DNA of 64,000 nt. Origin: Alkalicella caledoniensis. GTDB taxonomy: Bacteria > Bacillota > Proteinivoracia > Proteinivoracales > Proteinivoracaceae. The DNA lies in the NCBI RefSeq assembly GCF_014467015.1, contig NZ_CP058559.1:1240001-1304000 (forward strand), in the 5' to 3' direction. The position numbers and the translations under genes were made by a program. Below are positions 8,080 through 18,320 of this stretch, in pieces (within the stretch, counting starts at the first letter, position 1; each line of letters opens with the position of its first letter). The notes under the pieces are model-generated. The model did no database searches, was not told the origin of the DNA, and saw nothing but the letters and a program-made list of their open reading frames with translations.

Positions 8080-9456
8080 TTGAATATTTATTCTAGATTA
8101 ATTTCCCGTTTTTATCCAGTGTTCTTAAAACAATTTAACCAGAAAATTACCAAACTTGCAACCAAAATAGGAATAAATACTAAAAACAAAAGTGTGCTCT
8201 TTGAAAGTTCTTTGACTGTGGAGCCTGCTATAAGGGAAAGGAACATCTCTTTTCTTCTTAGTTATGATTGCCATTTATATGAGGTTAGTTACTTAGGCAT
8301 TCCACTTAAATATAAACTTAAGCCAGTACGCTTTTACAATGGTCTACAGCTCGTTGTAATTGAGCTTCCTATGTTACCGAATGCCAACACAAAAATTAAT
8401 ATCACTTTTAAGTATTATTGTACCCAAAATGATTATATATCTTTCAATAAAGGGAATTTTTTATTAAATAATAATGCTGGTTTCTTTCCACATATCCCTA
8501 CTGGAGATAGTTATGAGTGCGAAGCAGTTATAAGCATGCCTGAGGGGTGGAACTTAATGACAGGATGCATAGAGGTAAAAAAAGATATTAAGTATAGTGG
8601 ACAAGTAGTCACTGTGGTTGGGGATAATAATGGTCTATCTTTTATTGGGTATCCGTCTTTAAGAACAAGTGATAGTTATGGTGGTATGAGTATTAATCTT
8701 TTATATCCTAGGCAGTATCTAAATCAAGCTAGACTTTTAAATAGTTTGACTAAAGGTTTAGCTGATTATTTCCTGACTAACTTAGGGAAAGGTTCTATTG
8801 ATAAAGTTAATATCGCTGTAGTCCAGGGGGCTTTTGATCCTTATTTTGATGGCAGTAACATTGTTTTCCCTTGTGAGTGGTTAGATAGTATTAAAAGCTT
8901 GGGTAAGACCCCTAAGGAAAGGGAAAAGCTTATATTCAGGGATTTATCAGCTTTGGTTAGTAAAATGTGGTGGAGCCAGGTAAATGTTAAACACCCTGAT
9001 GATGTATGGTTAAAGGATGGGTTTAGTGAGTACTTTGCTCTGTTGGCAATAGAGAATAAGTACGGAAATACAGATTTTCGCCACAAAATCAAGGAGTTAC
9101 AACTACTATATAGAGAGAGTCGTGGTTTCTTAGAAGGACTGACTTTAAGAAATGCGTCCTATGGAATGGGTAAAGAATTAGATGGGGTATACCCTTTGAA
9201 TATTTTATTGATTCATCTATTGCATTTTGTATTGGATGAAAATTTCTTTTCTTTTAGCCAAAAATTTATCAGTTGGAATGATTTGAGTTGGGATAATGTT
9301 GAAGAGTATATACATAAAGTATCTGACAAAGATATCAGTTGGATACGTGAGTGTTATATTTTAAAACATAATAACGTGAACACCAATCTGGCAAGAATTG
9401 ATTATGATGGGATAGTGCTGAAGGGCAATATGGGTATTGAACATAAGGTTGAATGA
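8080..9456 (+). CDS. M1 aminopeptidase-like protein with lost active site
   Basis: A 458-residue protein starting at a TTG with GAGGGGG upstream and a TATAAT-like box near 8030. The first 190 residues look like the beta-rich N-terminal domain of M1 (gluzincin) peptidases. Residues 291-330 can be aligned by eye to the M1 active-site stretch through MWWSQV and DDVWLKDGFSEYFALLA (family form: HELAHQWFG...LWLNEGFATYF). The zinc signature HExxH is replaced by ALVSK and the distal zinc-ligand Glu by Asp (WLKDG), so peptidase activity is not expected. No signal peptide or membrane helix is clear. It is the only plus-strand gene between rnr and the HD gene. The role is unknown; a binding or scaffolding role is a guess. 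Confidence 0.6.
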   Translation: MNIYSRLISRFYPVFLKQFNQKITKLATKIGINTKNKSVLFESSLTVEPAIRERNISFLLSYDCHLYEVSYLGIPLKYKLKPVRFYNGLQLVVIELPMLPNANTKINITFKYYCTQNDYISFNKGNFLLNNNAGFFPHIPTGDSYECEAVISMPEGWNLMTGCIEVKKDIKYSGQVVTVVGDNNGLSFIGYPSLRTSDSYGGMSINLLYPRQYLNQARLLNSLTKGLADYFLTNLGKGSIDKVNIAVVQGAFDPYFDGSNIVFPCEWLDSIKSLGKTPKEREKLIFRDLSALVSKMWWSQVNVKHPDDVWLKDGFSEYFALLAIENKYGNTDFRHKIKELQLLYRESRGFLEGLTLRNASYGMGKELDGVYPLNILLIHLLHFVLDENFFSFSQKFISWNDLSWDNVEEYIHKVSDKDISWIRECYILKHNNVNTNLARIDYDGIVLKGNMGIEHKVE

Positions 9457-9490
9457 GCGGAAGAGGTCAAGAAAGCAGAAGGAATGGTAT

Positions 9491-9530
9491 AAAAAATCGC
9501 CCAAGTTTTTTGTTCTTGGGCGTTTTTTTA
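9491..9530. terminator. Bidirectional terminator
   Basis: CGCCCAAG (9498-9505) and CTTGGGCG (9515-9522) form a stem flanked by AAAAAAT on one side and TTTTTTTA on the other. It can end both the plus-strand peptidase-like gene and the converging HD gene. Confidence 0.88.
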
Positions 9531-10079
9531 TAAACCTAGTTCTTTATGGTTCTTCTGCATGGCTTTAAGACCGATGTCGATAAACTCTTCTAGGGTTAGT
9601 CCTATTTCTTCGCATTTAGCTATTTGCTCTCTGTTTGCACCTTTTGCGAAGTGTTTTTCATTGAAACGATTAAGAACGAATTGAGTGTCGATGGAGTTTA
9701 GTTTTTTGTCAGGGTGTATTAGTGCAGATGCCACAATAAGTCCCGTTAGTGGATCTGAGCTATGTAGGGCTTTGTCTAGCTTTGTTATTCTTTCAAACCC
9801 ATGGGCTTCATTATGTACCTTCACTGCATAGACAATTTCTGGATTTATGTTATGTGATTCAAGTATTTGGGCACCTAGTATGCTATGTTTTTTAGGGTCG
9901 TCTGCTGTTTGGTCGTAGTCAATGTCGTGTAGGAGTCCTGCGAGGCTCCATTTTTCTTTGTCTTCATTGAAGTTTTCTGCTAAGTGTCCTAGTACATATT
10001 CAGCAGCTAGCATATGTTTTACTAGGTTTTTGTTTTTAACATGTTCTTTTACAAGTGATAGTGCTTGTTGTCTTTCCAT
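9528..10079 (-). CDS. HD-domain phosphohydrolase
   Basis: A 183-residue soluble protein with an HD metal-dependent phosphohydrolase domain. The HD pair is in AGLLHDIDYDQT (about residues 48-58). Further histidines in KKHSILGAQ and KVHNEAHG fit the remaining metal ligands. The closest general description is the predicted HDIG/HDIY hydrolase group; the substrate (nucleotide or other phosphate ester) is unknown. AAGGAGG precedes the ATG. It is separated from the next gene by a REP-like repeat cluster and shares a bidirectional terminator with the converging gene. Confidence 0.8.
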   Translation of the reverse strand: MERQQALSLVKEHVKNKNLVKHMLAAEYVLGHLAENFNEDKEKWSLAGLLHDIDYDQTADDPKKHSILGAQILESHNINPEIVYAVKVHNEAHGFERITKLDKALHSSDPLTGLIVASALIHPDKKLNSIDTQFVLNRFNEKHFAKGANREQIAKCEEIGLTLEEFIDIGLKAMQKNHKELGL

Positions 10080-10112
10080 TGGTTTTGCCTCCTTGGTGCT
10101 TGTTGTGTGGTT

Positions 10113-10270
10113 GTCCCAACCTAAAGGGTGGGCTACAAGTTTGTGGTGGGTGTACCAACAATTACTGCTGGGGTTCGTTGCGTGGGTCCGGGCAGGTACG
10201 GAGCCCTGCGCCCTACAGTATTGGATGGTTTTGTGGGGTGGCCAACCCTGAACGGTGGGCTACAGTTTGT
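10113..10270. repeat. Cluster of three REP-like palindromes
   Basis: Three short stem-loops lie in a row: CCCAACCTAAAGGGTGGGCTACAA (positions 10115-10138, given here only as a description of its arms CCCAACC/GGGTGGG), a GGGCAGG...GAGCCCTGCGCCCTACAG unit (10184-10219), and GCCAACCC/GGTGGGC followed by TACAG (10241-10265). Arms vary but the tails GGCTACAA or CCCTACAG recur. The same units occur at 11654-11860 and 21841-21951. Short open frames here are products of the repeats. Confidence 0.75.
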
Positions 10271-10281
10271 GTGGGTGGTGT

Positions 10282-10821
10282 CTAACAGATGTGGATTAGT
10301 TCTGATGTGTCTTGGTTGAAGTTGAAGCCTGCTATTTCAATATCCCTTGGTATTAGTGGATGTTTTTTCAGTAGGTCTACCATATCAATCACGTTATCCT
10401 TTGAGTCACAGAATGTTTCAAACCATTCTTTCAAGTCCCCTAATTCTTCGATGGCTTTAGGCTCTACACCCCTTGCTATCATTTTTTCTGTCAGGATTTC
10501 AACATCAAGGTTAGCCATACCACAGTCTGGATGACCTATAACCATTATTTTGTCTACTTTTAAGGCAAATATAGCAACTATTAAACTTCTTAATTCTTGA
10601 CCACGCATGTTATTTCCTGCTGTTTTTAATTCTATGGCATCTCCACGGTCAAGCCCTAAGGCTTTTTCTAGCTGTAAGGTTAGCCTTGTGTCCATGCATG
10701 TTAAGATTGCGACCTTTTCTCTAGGGTATTTAGGCAAACAACATTTGCATTGTTCCCCTTCTCTTTCTCTGTATAGTTTATTAAAGTGCATTACCCTTTC
10801 AAACAAATTATTACTTTCCAA
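10282..10821 (-). CDS. Beta-class carbonic anhydrase-like protein
   Basis: Beta carbonic anhydrases interconvert CO2 and bicarbonate using a zinc held by two Cys, one His and often an Asp. The 179-residue protein has LTCMDTRL (CxDxR motif, about residue 40) and GHPDCGM (HxxC, about residue 97), which supply the ligands. The length fits the short bacterial type. The start is a TTG at 10821 with AAAGGAGAG about ten bases upstream; an ATG ten codons inside with a weaker site is the alternative. It is upstream of the repeat cluster and downstream of an esterase-like gene in the same direction. Some members of this short group bind but do not hydrate CO2, so activity is not certain. Confidence 0.82.
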   Translation of the reverse strand: MESNNLFERVMHFNKLYREREGEQCKCCLPKYPREKVAILTCMDTRLTLQLEKALGLDRGDAIELKTAGNNMRGQELRSLIVAIFALKVDKIMVIGHPDCGMANLDVEILTEKMIARGVEPKAIEELGDLKEWFETFCDSKDNVIDMVDLLKKHPLIPRDIEIAGFNFNQDTSELIHIC

Positions 10822-10843
10822 TTTAATTAGACTCTCCTTTTTA

Positions 10844-11578
10844 TTAGATCTTACTTAAAAAATCATATATTTGATTAAATACTTCGTCTCTACCATTTTC
10901 CACTGTTATCATATGGCTTCTTTTTTGGTAGAACTTAATTTCTTTTATGTGTGATTTGACATTTTTGTATATATAGTCAGCACTCTTAGGTATCACCACA
11001 TTATCTTCATCACCTTGGATGATTAGTATAGGATGCTTGACTTTTGATAGGTTTGATTTAACTAGGGTTATTAGTCGTAAAAGACTTGATACTGATTTGA
11101 TTGGTGTTTTATCATAGCTAAAGATTGGCACGTTAAAATTTGGTTTGCGTTTTTTCTCTTTGAACCTTCTTATATATTGTAGTATGGGTGTAAAGTATGC
11201 TTTTTTGTCCACAAGGTAAATGGGTGCAGATATGGATACTATCCCTTGGATTTCATATTTCATACTTAGATATAGGGTTATGCATCCTCCCATGGAGAAC
11301 CCTACCATATATACTTCTTTGTATTTTTCCTTTAGGCTTTTTAGGGTAGCTTCCGCTGTGCCAACCCAGTCCTTCCATGTTGTTTCTTCCATTTCTTCAG
11401 GTGTAGTACCATGCCCTGAAAGTAGTGGGCAGTATACGGAAAATCCTTTTTTGTGTAGGTATTTTCCTAGAGGTTCCATTTCTGTGGGTGAACCTGTAAA
11501 ACCATGTATTAGCAGCACAGCTTTATTTTTATCCCCATGATATCTAAAGGGTTCAGCATTTTTTTGTCTTATAGCCAT
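10844..11578 (-). CDS. Alpha/beta hydrolase, carboxylesterase family
   Basis: The 244-residue protein resembles small serine carboxylesterases (Est30 type) that cleave short acyl esters in the cytoplasm. It shows an oxyanion-hole segment LLIHGFTGSPTEM, the nucleophile elbow GFSMGG, a likely Asp in IIQGDEDNVVIP and a likely His in KRSHMITVE. The start is set at the ATG at 11578 behind GGGAGGG; the open frame reaches 11659 but has no signal there. It lies 23 bp upstream of the carbonic anhydrase-like gene, so the two are probably co-transcribed. The natural substrate is unknown; monoacylglycerol lipase-like activity is possible. Confidence 0.87.
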   Translation of the reverse strand: MAIRQKNAEPFRYHGDKNKAVLLIHGFTGSPTEMEPLGKYLHKKGFSVYCPLLSGHGTTPEEMEETTWKDWVGTAEATLKSLKEKYKEVYMVGFSMGGCITLYLSMKYEIQGIVSISAPIYLVDKKAYFTPILQYIRRFKEKKRKPNFNVPIFSYDKTPIKSVSSLLRLITLVKSNLSKVKHPILIIQGDEDNVVIPKSADYIYKNVKSHIKEIKFYQKRSHMITVENGRDEVFNQIYDFLSKI

Positions 11579-11653
11579 TAAAATCCCTCCCTTAATAAAA
11601 GTATACTCCTCTGACAGGGTGAAGGCAACTTTTTTTGGGGTAATTTTCGGGGG

Positions 11654-11860
11654 TTCCAAGGCTGAAGCCTTGGCTACAATTGTACGTAGGTGTGACGGCG
11701 GGGGATTTTTGTGGGTCCGGGTAGGTTCGGAGCCCTACCTTACAGTACTGGACGATTTTTGCGGGGGTTCCAAGGCTAAAGCCTTGGCTACAATTGTATG
11801 GTGGGTGGTAATGGGGTGGGAGTTTTGTGGGTTGCCCACCCTAAAGGGATGGGCTACAAT
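11654..11860. repeat. Cluster of four REP-like palindromes
   Basis: The units are CCAAGGC/GCCTTGG + TACAATTGTA (11656-11684), a GGGTAGG/CCCTACC + TTACAG unit (11713-11745), a second nearly identical CCAAGGC/GCCTTGG unit (11770-11798) and CCCACCC/GGGATGGG + CTACAA (11834-11859). The two CCAAGGC units differ by one base in the loop, so they are recent copies. The cluster fills the 380-bp gap between the esterase gene and hppA; no gene is seen in it. Confidence 0.78.
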
Positions 11861-11917
11861 ATGTCGTTGTAGGTGTTGGATAGGTGGTGCAAAGTGAGTA
11901 CAAGAAGCCATAAAAGC

Positions 11918-11951
11918 AAAAACTCCCCGGAGCTTCTGCTCTGGGGAGTTT
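11918..11951 (-). terminator. Terminator of hppA
   Basis: AACTCCCC and GGGGAGTT form a stem around a GC-rich loop. On the minus strand it is followed by TTTTTGCTTTTA. It lies eight bases past the hppA stop codon. Confidence 0.85.
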
Positions 11952-11958
11952 GTTTGAA

Positions 11959-13938
11959 TTATAGTATTCCTGCTCCAAATAGTGGGGCGAATACTAGGGA
12001 TACGATTGTCATTAGTTTGATTAGGATGTTGATTGATGGTCCTGAGGTGTCTTTGAATGGATCACCTACAGTGTCACCTACTACTACTGCAGCGTGGGTA
12101 TCAGTACCTTTACCGCCGTAAGCTCCACCTTCAACATATTTTTTAGCGTTATCCCATGCTCCACCGGCGTTAGCCATCATGATAGCCATAAGTACACCAC
12201 TGGAAAGTGCTCCCGCTAGTAAACCACCTAGTGCTTCAGCTCCTAGTAAGAAACCGATGAAGATAGGTACACCTACTGCCAATAGACCTGGAACAACCAT
12301 TTCTTTGATAGCAGCTGCAGTTGAGATTTCAACACAACGTGCATAGTCAGGCTTAGCTTTTTCTTCCATGATTCCTGGGATTTCTTTAAATTGACGACGA
12401 ACTTCTTCAATCATTGCGAATGCTGCTTTACCAACAGCTTCCATGGTGATTGCAGAGAACAAAAATGGAAGCATAGCTCCGATAAATAATCCAGCGATTA
12501 CTGTCGCGTCTGTTAGGTTAATAGATTCTAATCCTACTGCTGCAGTAAAAGCTGAGAATAGTGCTAGAGATGTTAGAGCTGCAGAGCCGATAGCAAAACC
12601 TTTACCAATTGCTGCAGTTGTGTTACCAACAGCATCTAGTTGGTCAGTGATTGCCCTTACACTCTTATCTAAGTGAGCCATTTCAGCGATACCACCAGCA
12701 TTGTCTGCAATTGGGCCGTAAGCATCAACAGCGATAGTCATACCAGCAGTTGCTAGCATACCAACAGCAGCGATAGCGATACCGTAAAGTCCAGCAAATC
12801 CAAATGCTACTAGTATGGCGATAGCGATAACGATAATTGGTAACATCGTACTTCTCATACCTACAGCTAGTCCACTAATTATTGTTGTAGCTGGACCAGT
12901 TTGACCAGCTTCAGCAATACCTTGAACTGGTTTGTGGTCAGCTGAAGTATAGTACTCAGTAATTCTACCGATTGCTAGGCCTGCAACAAGACCAGCAACG
13001 ATTGCGAAGAATACTCCGTTTTCGCCAGTTAGGTTGGCGTTTATAAAGTATGCTGCGATTAGTGTAAGCACACCACTTACAATGGTACCTGTCTCAAGGG
13101 CAGAACTTAAGCTCTTTCCTTCTTTTGCTTTAACAAAGAATGTACCTACGATAGAGAACACAATTCCTACTGCAGCAAGTGCTAGTGGAAGCATAATTCC
13201 ATCTATGCCAAATTGGTTAACACCAAGTACCATTGCAGCGATAATTGAACCAACATATGATTCGAAAAGGTCAGCACCCATACCAGCAACGTCTCCTACG
13301 TTATCACCAACATTATCAGCGATAACAGCTGGGTTTCTTGGGTCGTCCTCTGGGATACCAGCTTCTACTTTACCTACAAGGTCAGCTCCAACGTCAGCAG
13401 CTTTGGTGTAGATACCACCACCAACTCTAGCGAAAAGAGCTATTGAACTTGCACCTAGTGAAAAGCCATTAACTATAGATGGATCTTCAAAAATTATGTA
13501 TAGTACACTAACTCCGAATAATCCTAAACCTACAACAGCCATACCCATTACAGCTCCACCGTTAAATGCAACTTGAAGAGCTGGGTTCATACCTTCTCTT
13601 GCAGCATTAGCAGTACGAACGTTAGCTTTAGTAGCAACACGCATACCGATGTTACCAGCAACTGCTGAGAAAATAGCACCAATTAGAAAAGAAATTGCTG
13701 TTTGAATTCCTAAGGCTGGTACTACTGCTAGTACTATAGCAACAACTGCTACGAAGATAGATAGTGTCTTGTATTCTTTACTTAAGAATGCCATTGCTCC
13801 TTCGTGGATAGCATCGGCTAATTCTTTCATTCTATCTGTACCAGCGTCAAGCTTGTTAATTTTTTGCGATAGTATGAATGCGTAAACCAGTGCTACTATT
13901 CCTAGAATAGGAGCTAAATATAGGTAGATATTTTCCAT
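11959..13938 (-). CDS. hppA: Membrane-bound K+-dependent pyrophosphatase (ion pump)
   Basis: HppA hydrolyses pyrophosphate and pumps H+ or Na+ across the membrane, recovering energy from biosynthesis in anaerobes. The 659-residue protein is almost wholly made of membrane helices, about 16. The pyrophosphate site is visible in [19 protein letters not shown] and in [20 protein letters not shown], with the matching C-terminal [14 protein letters not shown] and [32 protein letters not shown] carries Ala and Gly at the positions where K+-independent enzymes have Lys and Thr, so K+ dependence is inferred. Whether Na+ or H+ is pumped cannot be told by eye. GGGAGG precedes the ATG. It follows secG on the same strand, 80 bp downstream. 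Confidence 0.95.
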   Translation of the reverse strand: MENIYLYLAPILGIVALVYAFILSQKINKLDAGTDRMKELADAIHEGAMAFLSKEYKTLSIFVAVVAIVLAVVPALGIQTAISFLIGAIFSAVAGNIGMRVATKANVRTANAAREGMNPALQVAFNGGAVMGMAVVGLGLFGVSVLYIIFEDPSIVNGFSLGASSIALFARVGGGIYTKAADVGADLVGKVEAGIPEDDPRNPAVIADNVGDNVGDVAGMGADLFESYVGSIIAAMVLGVNQFGIDGIMLPLALAAVGIVFSIVGTFFVKAKEGKSLSSALETGTIVSGVLTLIAAYFINANLTGENGVFFAIVAGLVAGLAIGRITEYYTSADHKPVQGIAEAGQTGPATTIISGLAVGMRSTMLPIIVIAIAILVAFGFAGLYGIAIAAVGMLATAGMTIAVDAYGPIADNAGGIAEMAHLDKSVRAITDQLDAVGNTTAAIGKGFAIGSAALTSLALFSAFTAAVGLESINLTDATVIAGLFIGAMLPFLFSAITMEAVGKAAFAMIEEVRRQFKEIPGIMEEKAKPDYARCVEISTAAAIKEMVVPGLLAVGVPIFIGFLLGAEALGGLLAGALSSGVLMAIMMANAGGAWDNAKKYVEGGAYGGKGTDTHAAVVVGDTVGDPFKDTSGPSINILIKLMTIVSLVFAPLFGAGIL

Positions 13939-14018
13939 GTGGTCATTTCCTCCCTTTTGATAGAAAAAAGTAGTTACAATAGAATCACCCCAACTATTGT
14001 TAGGGTGGGTGGGTAATT

Positions 14019-14246
14019 TTATCGCCCTAATAAGAAAGATAACAATACTGAGCTGATCATAAATAGAACAGCTACGTATTTAGTGATCTTAGATAGCTTT
14101 TCGTCTAAGGTTTTTGTTTTGAATGACTGTGTTCCGCCACCGCCGATAGCGCCTGATAGTCCACCACTTTTACCGGACTGTAGCAGTACTCCAGCTATTA
14201 AACCTATAGCTAACAGGGCATGTATTATTTGAAAGATTAAATCCAA
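14019..14246 (-). CDS. secG: Preprotein translocase subunit SecG
   Basis: SecG is the small stimulatory subunit of the SecYEG channel. The protein has two hydrophobic helices (about residues 3-22 and 48-70) joined by a glycine-rich loop [12 protein letters not shown], as expected, and a family-typical length near 75. The start is taken as the TTG at 14246 because AGGAGG lies eight bases before it; a GTG at 14255 overlaps the ribosome site. secG upstream of rnr-smpB-ssrA is the usual Gram-positive order, here loosened by intervening genes. A hairpin (CCCTAAC/GTTGGGG, about 13990-14010) sits between secG and hppA and may dampen readthrough. Confidence 0.92.
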   Translation of the reverse strand: MDLIFQIIHALLAIGLIAGVLLQSGKSGGLSGAIGGGGTQSFKTKTLDEKLSKITKYVAVLFMISSVLLSFLLGR

Positions 14247-14601
14247 CTTCCCCACCTCCTTGTTTGGATACTATTGTATATTTTTATTATTATACCATCT
14301 GTAATTTTACCATATCGACTGGTAAATAGCAACTTTTAAACATTGAAATTGAGTATTATTATGCCCACAATTCCGGGTAAAATTCAAAGGCAGCGCAGTA
14401 GTTTAGCGGCAAGCAGTTCACGAAGCGGATAGATCAAAGCTAATTCGGGTCTTTGACAGTTGTTTAGATAAAGTTCTCGTAATCCTTGATATAGGTTTAT
14501 TTTCTGTCATACTTTATTTTAGTCCACATGTAATATAGTATAGGTAATTGTTGATTAGGGTGGATAAAATAAAAGAGGCTACAAATTGTTAATTCAAAAA
14601 A

Positions 14602-14730
14602 ATGCTTGCATCTTTATATGTGGTTAAATCTGTTTACGAAAATGGAAAGCGCTCTTCTAAAGATGTTGAAAATCTCGGCACTGTTGCTGATTTAGAAATA
14701 AGGTTGGGCCAAACTTGTTGCCCCTGGTAA
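14602..14730 (+). pseudogene. Remnant of IS1634-type transposase
   Basis: A 43-codon frame reads LYVVKSVYENGKRSSKDVEN and then LGTVADLEIRLG before a stop. This looks like the N-terminus of IS1634-family transposases (a YVVESYRENGK...LG pattern) cut off after about 40 residues. The upstream DNA from about 14370 (including GTTTAGATAAAGTTCTCG and TTGATTAGGGTGGATAAA) has the character of the 5' part of such an element, but no matching 3' part follows. The rest of 14256-14827 shows no gene. Confidence 0.55.
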
Positions 14731-14827
14731 ATCTTAAATCAAGTATCATCAATCCGAGTGCGGTTAACAAACCCTACCACAACTTTTTTAAAAGGAGAAG
14801 GAAAATGTCGGTCATGGTATGAATTTA

Positions 14828-14876
14828 GTGAACATAAAAAAGGCATCTTTTTTATAGATGCCTTTTTTATGTTCAC
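14828..14876. terminator. Very long perfect-stem bidirectional terminator
   Basis: GTGAACATAAAAAAGGCATC (from 14828) is repeated in inverse from 14856 to 14876, giving a perfect 21-bp stem with a 7-nt loop. It contains AAAAAA/TTTTTT tracts in both arms. It begins at the stop codon of the small membrane-protein gene that ends at 14876. Confidence 0.85.
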
Positions 14877-15112
14877 TAGCAGTTTGTATTTTTATATTTT
14901 TCGTTTAGTAAAGCTAAAGAGAATAAAGATCCTAGTACCCAACTAGGTATAAAGTACAAACTTATGTTTAGTAAATGCTCTGCAGGAAAACTTGGATTTA
15001 CTGAAATTAGGAGAACTAACCATATAACAGCACCTACTCCCTGAATGATTTTATAGTATTTTTTACCAACGATAGGTATGGCAAACGTAAAAAATGCTAG
15101 TAATATAGCCAA
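14876..15112 (-). CDS. Small three-helix membrane protein
   Basis: A hydrophobic protein of about 78 residues that I do not recognise. Three membrane helices can be drawn (about residues 1-15, 25-40 and 50-70), with a positively charged KKYYK loop after the first and a polar C-terminal tail NEKYKNTNC. The start is ambiguous: GGGAGG is one base from a TTG at 15121 but ten bases from a second TTG at 15112, which I prefer. It follows the secreted protein gene by about 20 bp, so the two probably form an operon, and it could be a membrane partner, anchor or immunity-type protein for it; this is inference. Confidence 0.6.
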   Translation of the reverse strand: MAILLAFFTFAIPIVGKKYYKIIQGVGAVIWLVLLISVNPSFPAEHLLNISLYFIPSWVLGSLFSLALLNEKYKNTNC

Positions 15113-15132
15113 ATAATTCAAACCTCCCTTGA

Positions 15133-16590
15133 TTATTGTTTTATCCTAAGTGAGTCACGTCTTTCCATAAAAGTTCTATATGTAGAACCTTCATATATGG
15201 GCACATAAAACATATTGAAAATTTGAGCATTATCATTTAAATTCCTATTGATTCCTTGGTTTATATATAGCCTACTCCTCAAACCAAAGAGAGCATTGGC
15301 TTGGGTCAATCTATGATTGTTAAATTCTACAGCATGACTTTTTCGGTTCAGTGACCAATCATACGTATGATAAGTTAAGTTCCCTTCTGAAGCTCTTAAT
15401 CCCAAATCAGAACCATTACTTAAAACTATGTTTATAGTTGCAAGAAGCGCAGAATTTGGATTAAATATAGTAGCAAAAGAAGAAGTTACAGCACCTAGTT
15501 TCGCAACATTTGAAGCAAGAGCCCTCTGTGAGGCGTTCTGTCTGTATCCATAATAACCACGAAATGTAATATCATTATTATTAGAATTGTTAATACTATG
15601 GAGAATTTTAACTGATTTACTACTCCCAAAATCCCCCAAATTTAGCATGTTTGAATTTACAGGAGCTCTACCCATTTCTGTTTCAGTCCATTTCCGGTTT
15701 ATAAATACTTTAGAAAAAAAATTACTCCCAAACCCATGTGTTGGATAATAAGACTCGATGTTCATTTGAGTAATAAATTCAATGTGATATTTCTCCGTTA
15801 ATTGTAACCAAACAGACCAAGCTGGGTCATAATACGAAAAAGTCCGCTGAGTACTATACCTATACAATCTCTGAATAAAATCTGGGCCAATAAAGGAAGA
15901 TGTTGGAGGAACGCTTAAGATGTTGAATTCACTAGATACGTTATCATTATGAGAACTTAAAAGGTTTCCATTGGAATACTCCCAATATCCTACTTCTTCT
16001 AAGTTTTCTTGAATAGGATCAATGAGTTTATGGTACCAAAATTCATTATCAAATGCTTCATCATCGTTAACCTCGTTAATTATGTCGAAACTCAAATGTT
16101 TGTTTCCTCTTATATTATCTATTTTAGTCTCTAAAATTATAAATTCTCTTGTGTTTTTCCTCATTAAATACAATCTGAGGAGTTTGGTTCCACTTTTTAC
16201 GTCGTGGTATATTAACTCTCTTTCGTCGATCTTATCTGAGTTAATAATACTAAAATGTATTACATCAAAGTTATTCTCTAAATCTTCAAAAGAAGCTGCA
16301 AAACCATCAAATGAGTTAGCTTTAAATAAATCTCCTTTAAGTTTAATAGGATAAGTATTGTTATCATAACTAATCTCCCCATGAAATCGAACTAGCGATT
16401 TATTAATAACAAAATTTTTAACATCGAGGTAAACCTCTTCGGTAACTACAAAAGTTCCCTCTTTTGAGAAATTTAAATCGACTACTCCACGTATGTCTTC
16501 AAACTGTCCTTTTGCATGAATCAAACTACTCAGCCCCAAATTTACAAACATAATTAAAACAATAGTTAATACACATATAACCCTTTTCAT
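15133..16590 (-). CDS. Secreted protein of unknown function
   Basis: A 485-residue protein with a clear signal peptide: basic MKR, a hydrophobic core to about residue 22, and a likely cleavage after SLIHA. No known domain is recognised. The first 200 residues look beta-rich, with alternating hydrophobic and charged residues. The central part is aromatic-rich (RLYRYSTQRTFSYYDPAWSV). A later segment rich in Ala, Ser and Asn (about 345-400) may be helical. There are no cysteines after the signal peptide, no cell-wall anchor and no catalytic motif I can name. GGGAGG precedes the ATG. It is followed by a small three-helix membrane protein gene in the same direction. Toxin, adhesin or bacteriocin-like roles are all possible and unsupported. 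Confidence 0.65.
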   Translation of the reverse strand: MKRVICVLTIVLIMFVNLGLSSLIHAKGQFEDIRGVVDLNFSKEGTFVVTEEVYLDVKNFVINKSLVRFHGEISYDNNTYPIKLKGDLFKANSFDGFAASFEDLENNFDVIHFSIINSDKIDERELIYHDVKSGTKLLRLYLMRKNTREFIILETKIDNIRGNKHLSFDIINEVNDDEAFDNEFWYHKLIDPIQENLEEVGYWEYSNGNLLSSHNDNVSSEFNILSVPPTSSFIGPDFIQRLYRYSTQRTFSYYDPAWSVWLQLTEKYHIEFITQMNIESYYPTHGFGSNFFSKVFINRKWTETEMGRAPVNSNMLNLGDFGSSKSVKILHSINNSNNNDITFRGYYGYRQNASQRALASNVAKLGAVTSSFATIFNPNSALLATINIVLSNGSDLGLRASEGNLTYHTYDWSLNRKSHAVEFNNHRLTQANALFGLRSRLYINQGINRNLNDNAQIFNMFYVPIYEGSTYRTFMERRDSLRIKQ

Positions 16591-16917
16591 ATTATCCCTC
16601 CCAAAATGTAATATTAATAGTTATTCTACTCTCTCTAACAATAATCCTGCAAGAATGTATTAATTATTTCTAAATTTATAATATTCTACCAGTATGAGCT
16701 GTTGTAATTTTTTTTATTATTTAACTGTATTTATTTAAGAAAATACTCTTAAATAAATTTTTTAGAAATTTATAATAATTATACCAAATTACATAGTATA
16801 GATTTTCTCATCTTTAAGGGCTTTTATATATGTGTTAATCTGTGTTGATCCTTGGCTGTGTTTGCTTTTATTTAATTAAGGTCCGTGGCTATGGTTTGTG
16901 AACAACTAACGATATTA

Positions 16918-16951
16918 GAAAACCCAAGGGGAGGTTGGCCCTTGGGTTTTC
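16918..16951 (-). terminator. Terminator of the glycolytic operon
   Basis: A perfect 13-bp stem (GAAAACCCAAGGG / CCCTTGGGTTTTC) lies about 70 bp past eno. The rest of the 16591-17019 gap is AT-rich with no gene visible. Confidence 0.75.
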
Positions 16952-17019
16952 TTGGGATTGTTTAGTTTGTTATAACTCAAGAAGGTATTAATTTAATATA
17001 TTATATATATTAAAGGAGA

Positions 17020-18303
<1,284 letters not shown>

Positions 18304-18320
18304 TTACTTACCTCCTAAGA

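Noticed and set aside
10055-10319. Three overlapping plus-strand frames of 63-109 codons
   Set aside because: They are made of the REP-like palindromes and the ends of converging genes, and their composition (Trp, Gly and Cys rich) is not protein-like.
10113-11860. Repeat clusters considered as a CRISPR array
   Set aside because: Units differ in sequence and spacing, no constant 24-40 bp repeat with equal spacers exists, and no cas gene is present.
12443-13411. Open frames opposite hppA
   Set aside because: They are shadow frames of a highly constrained membrane protein gene; no start signals are seen.
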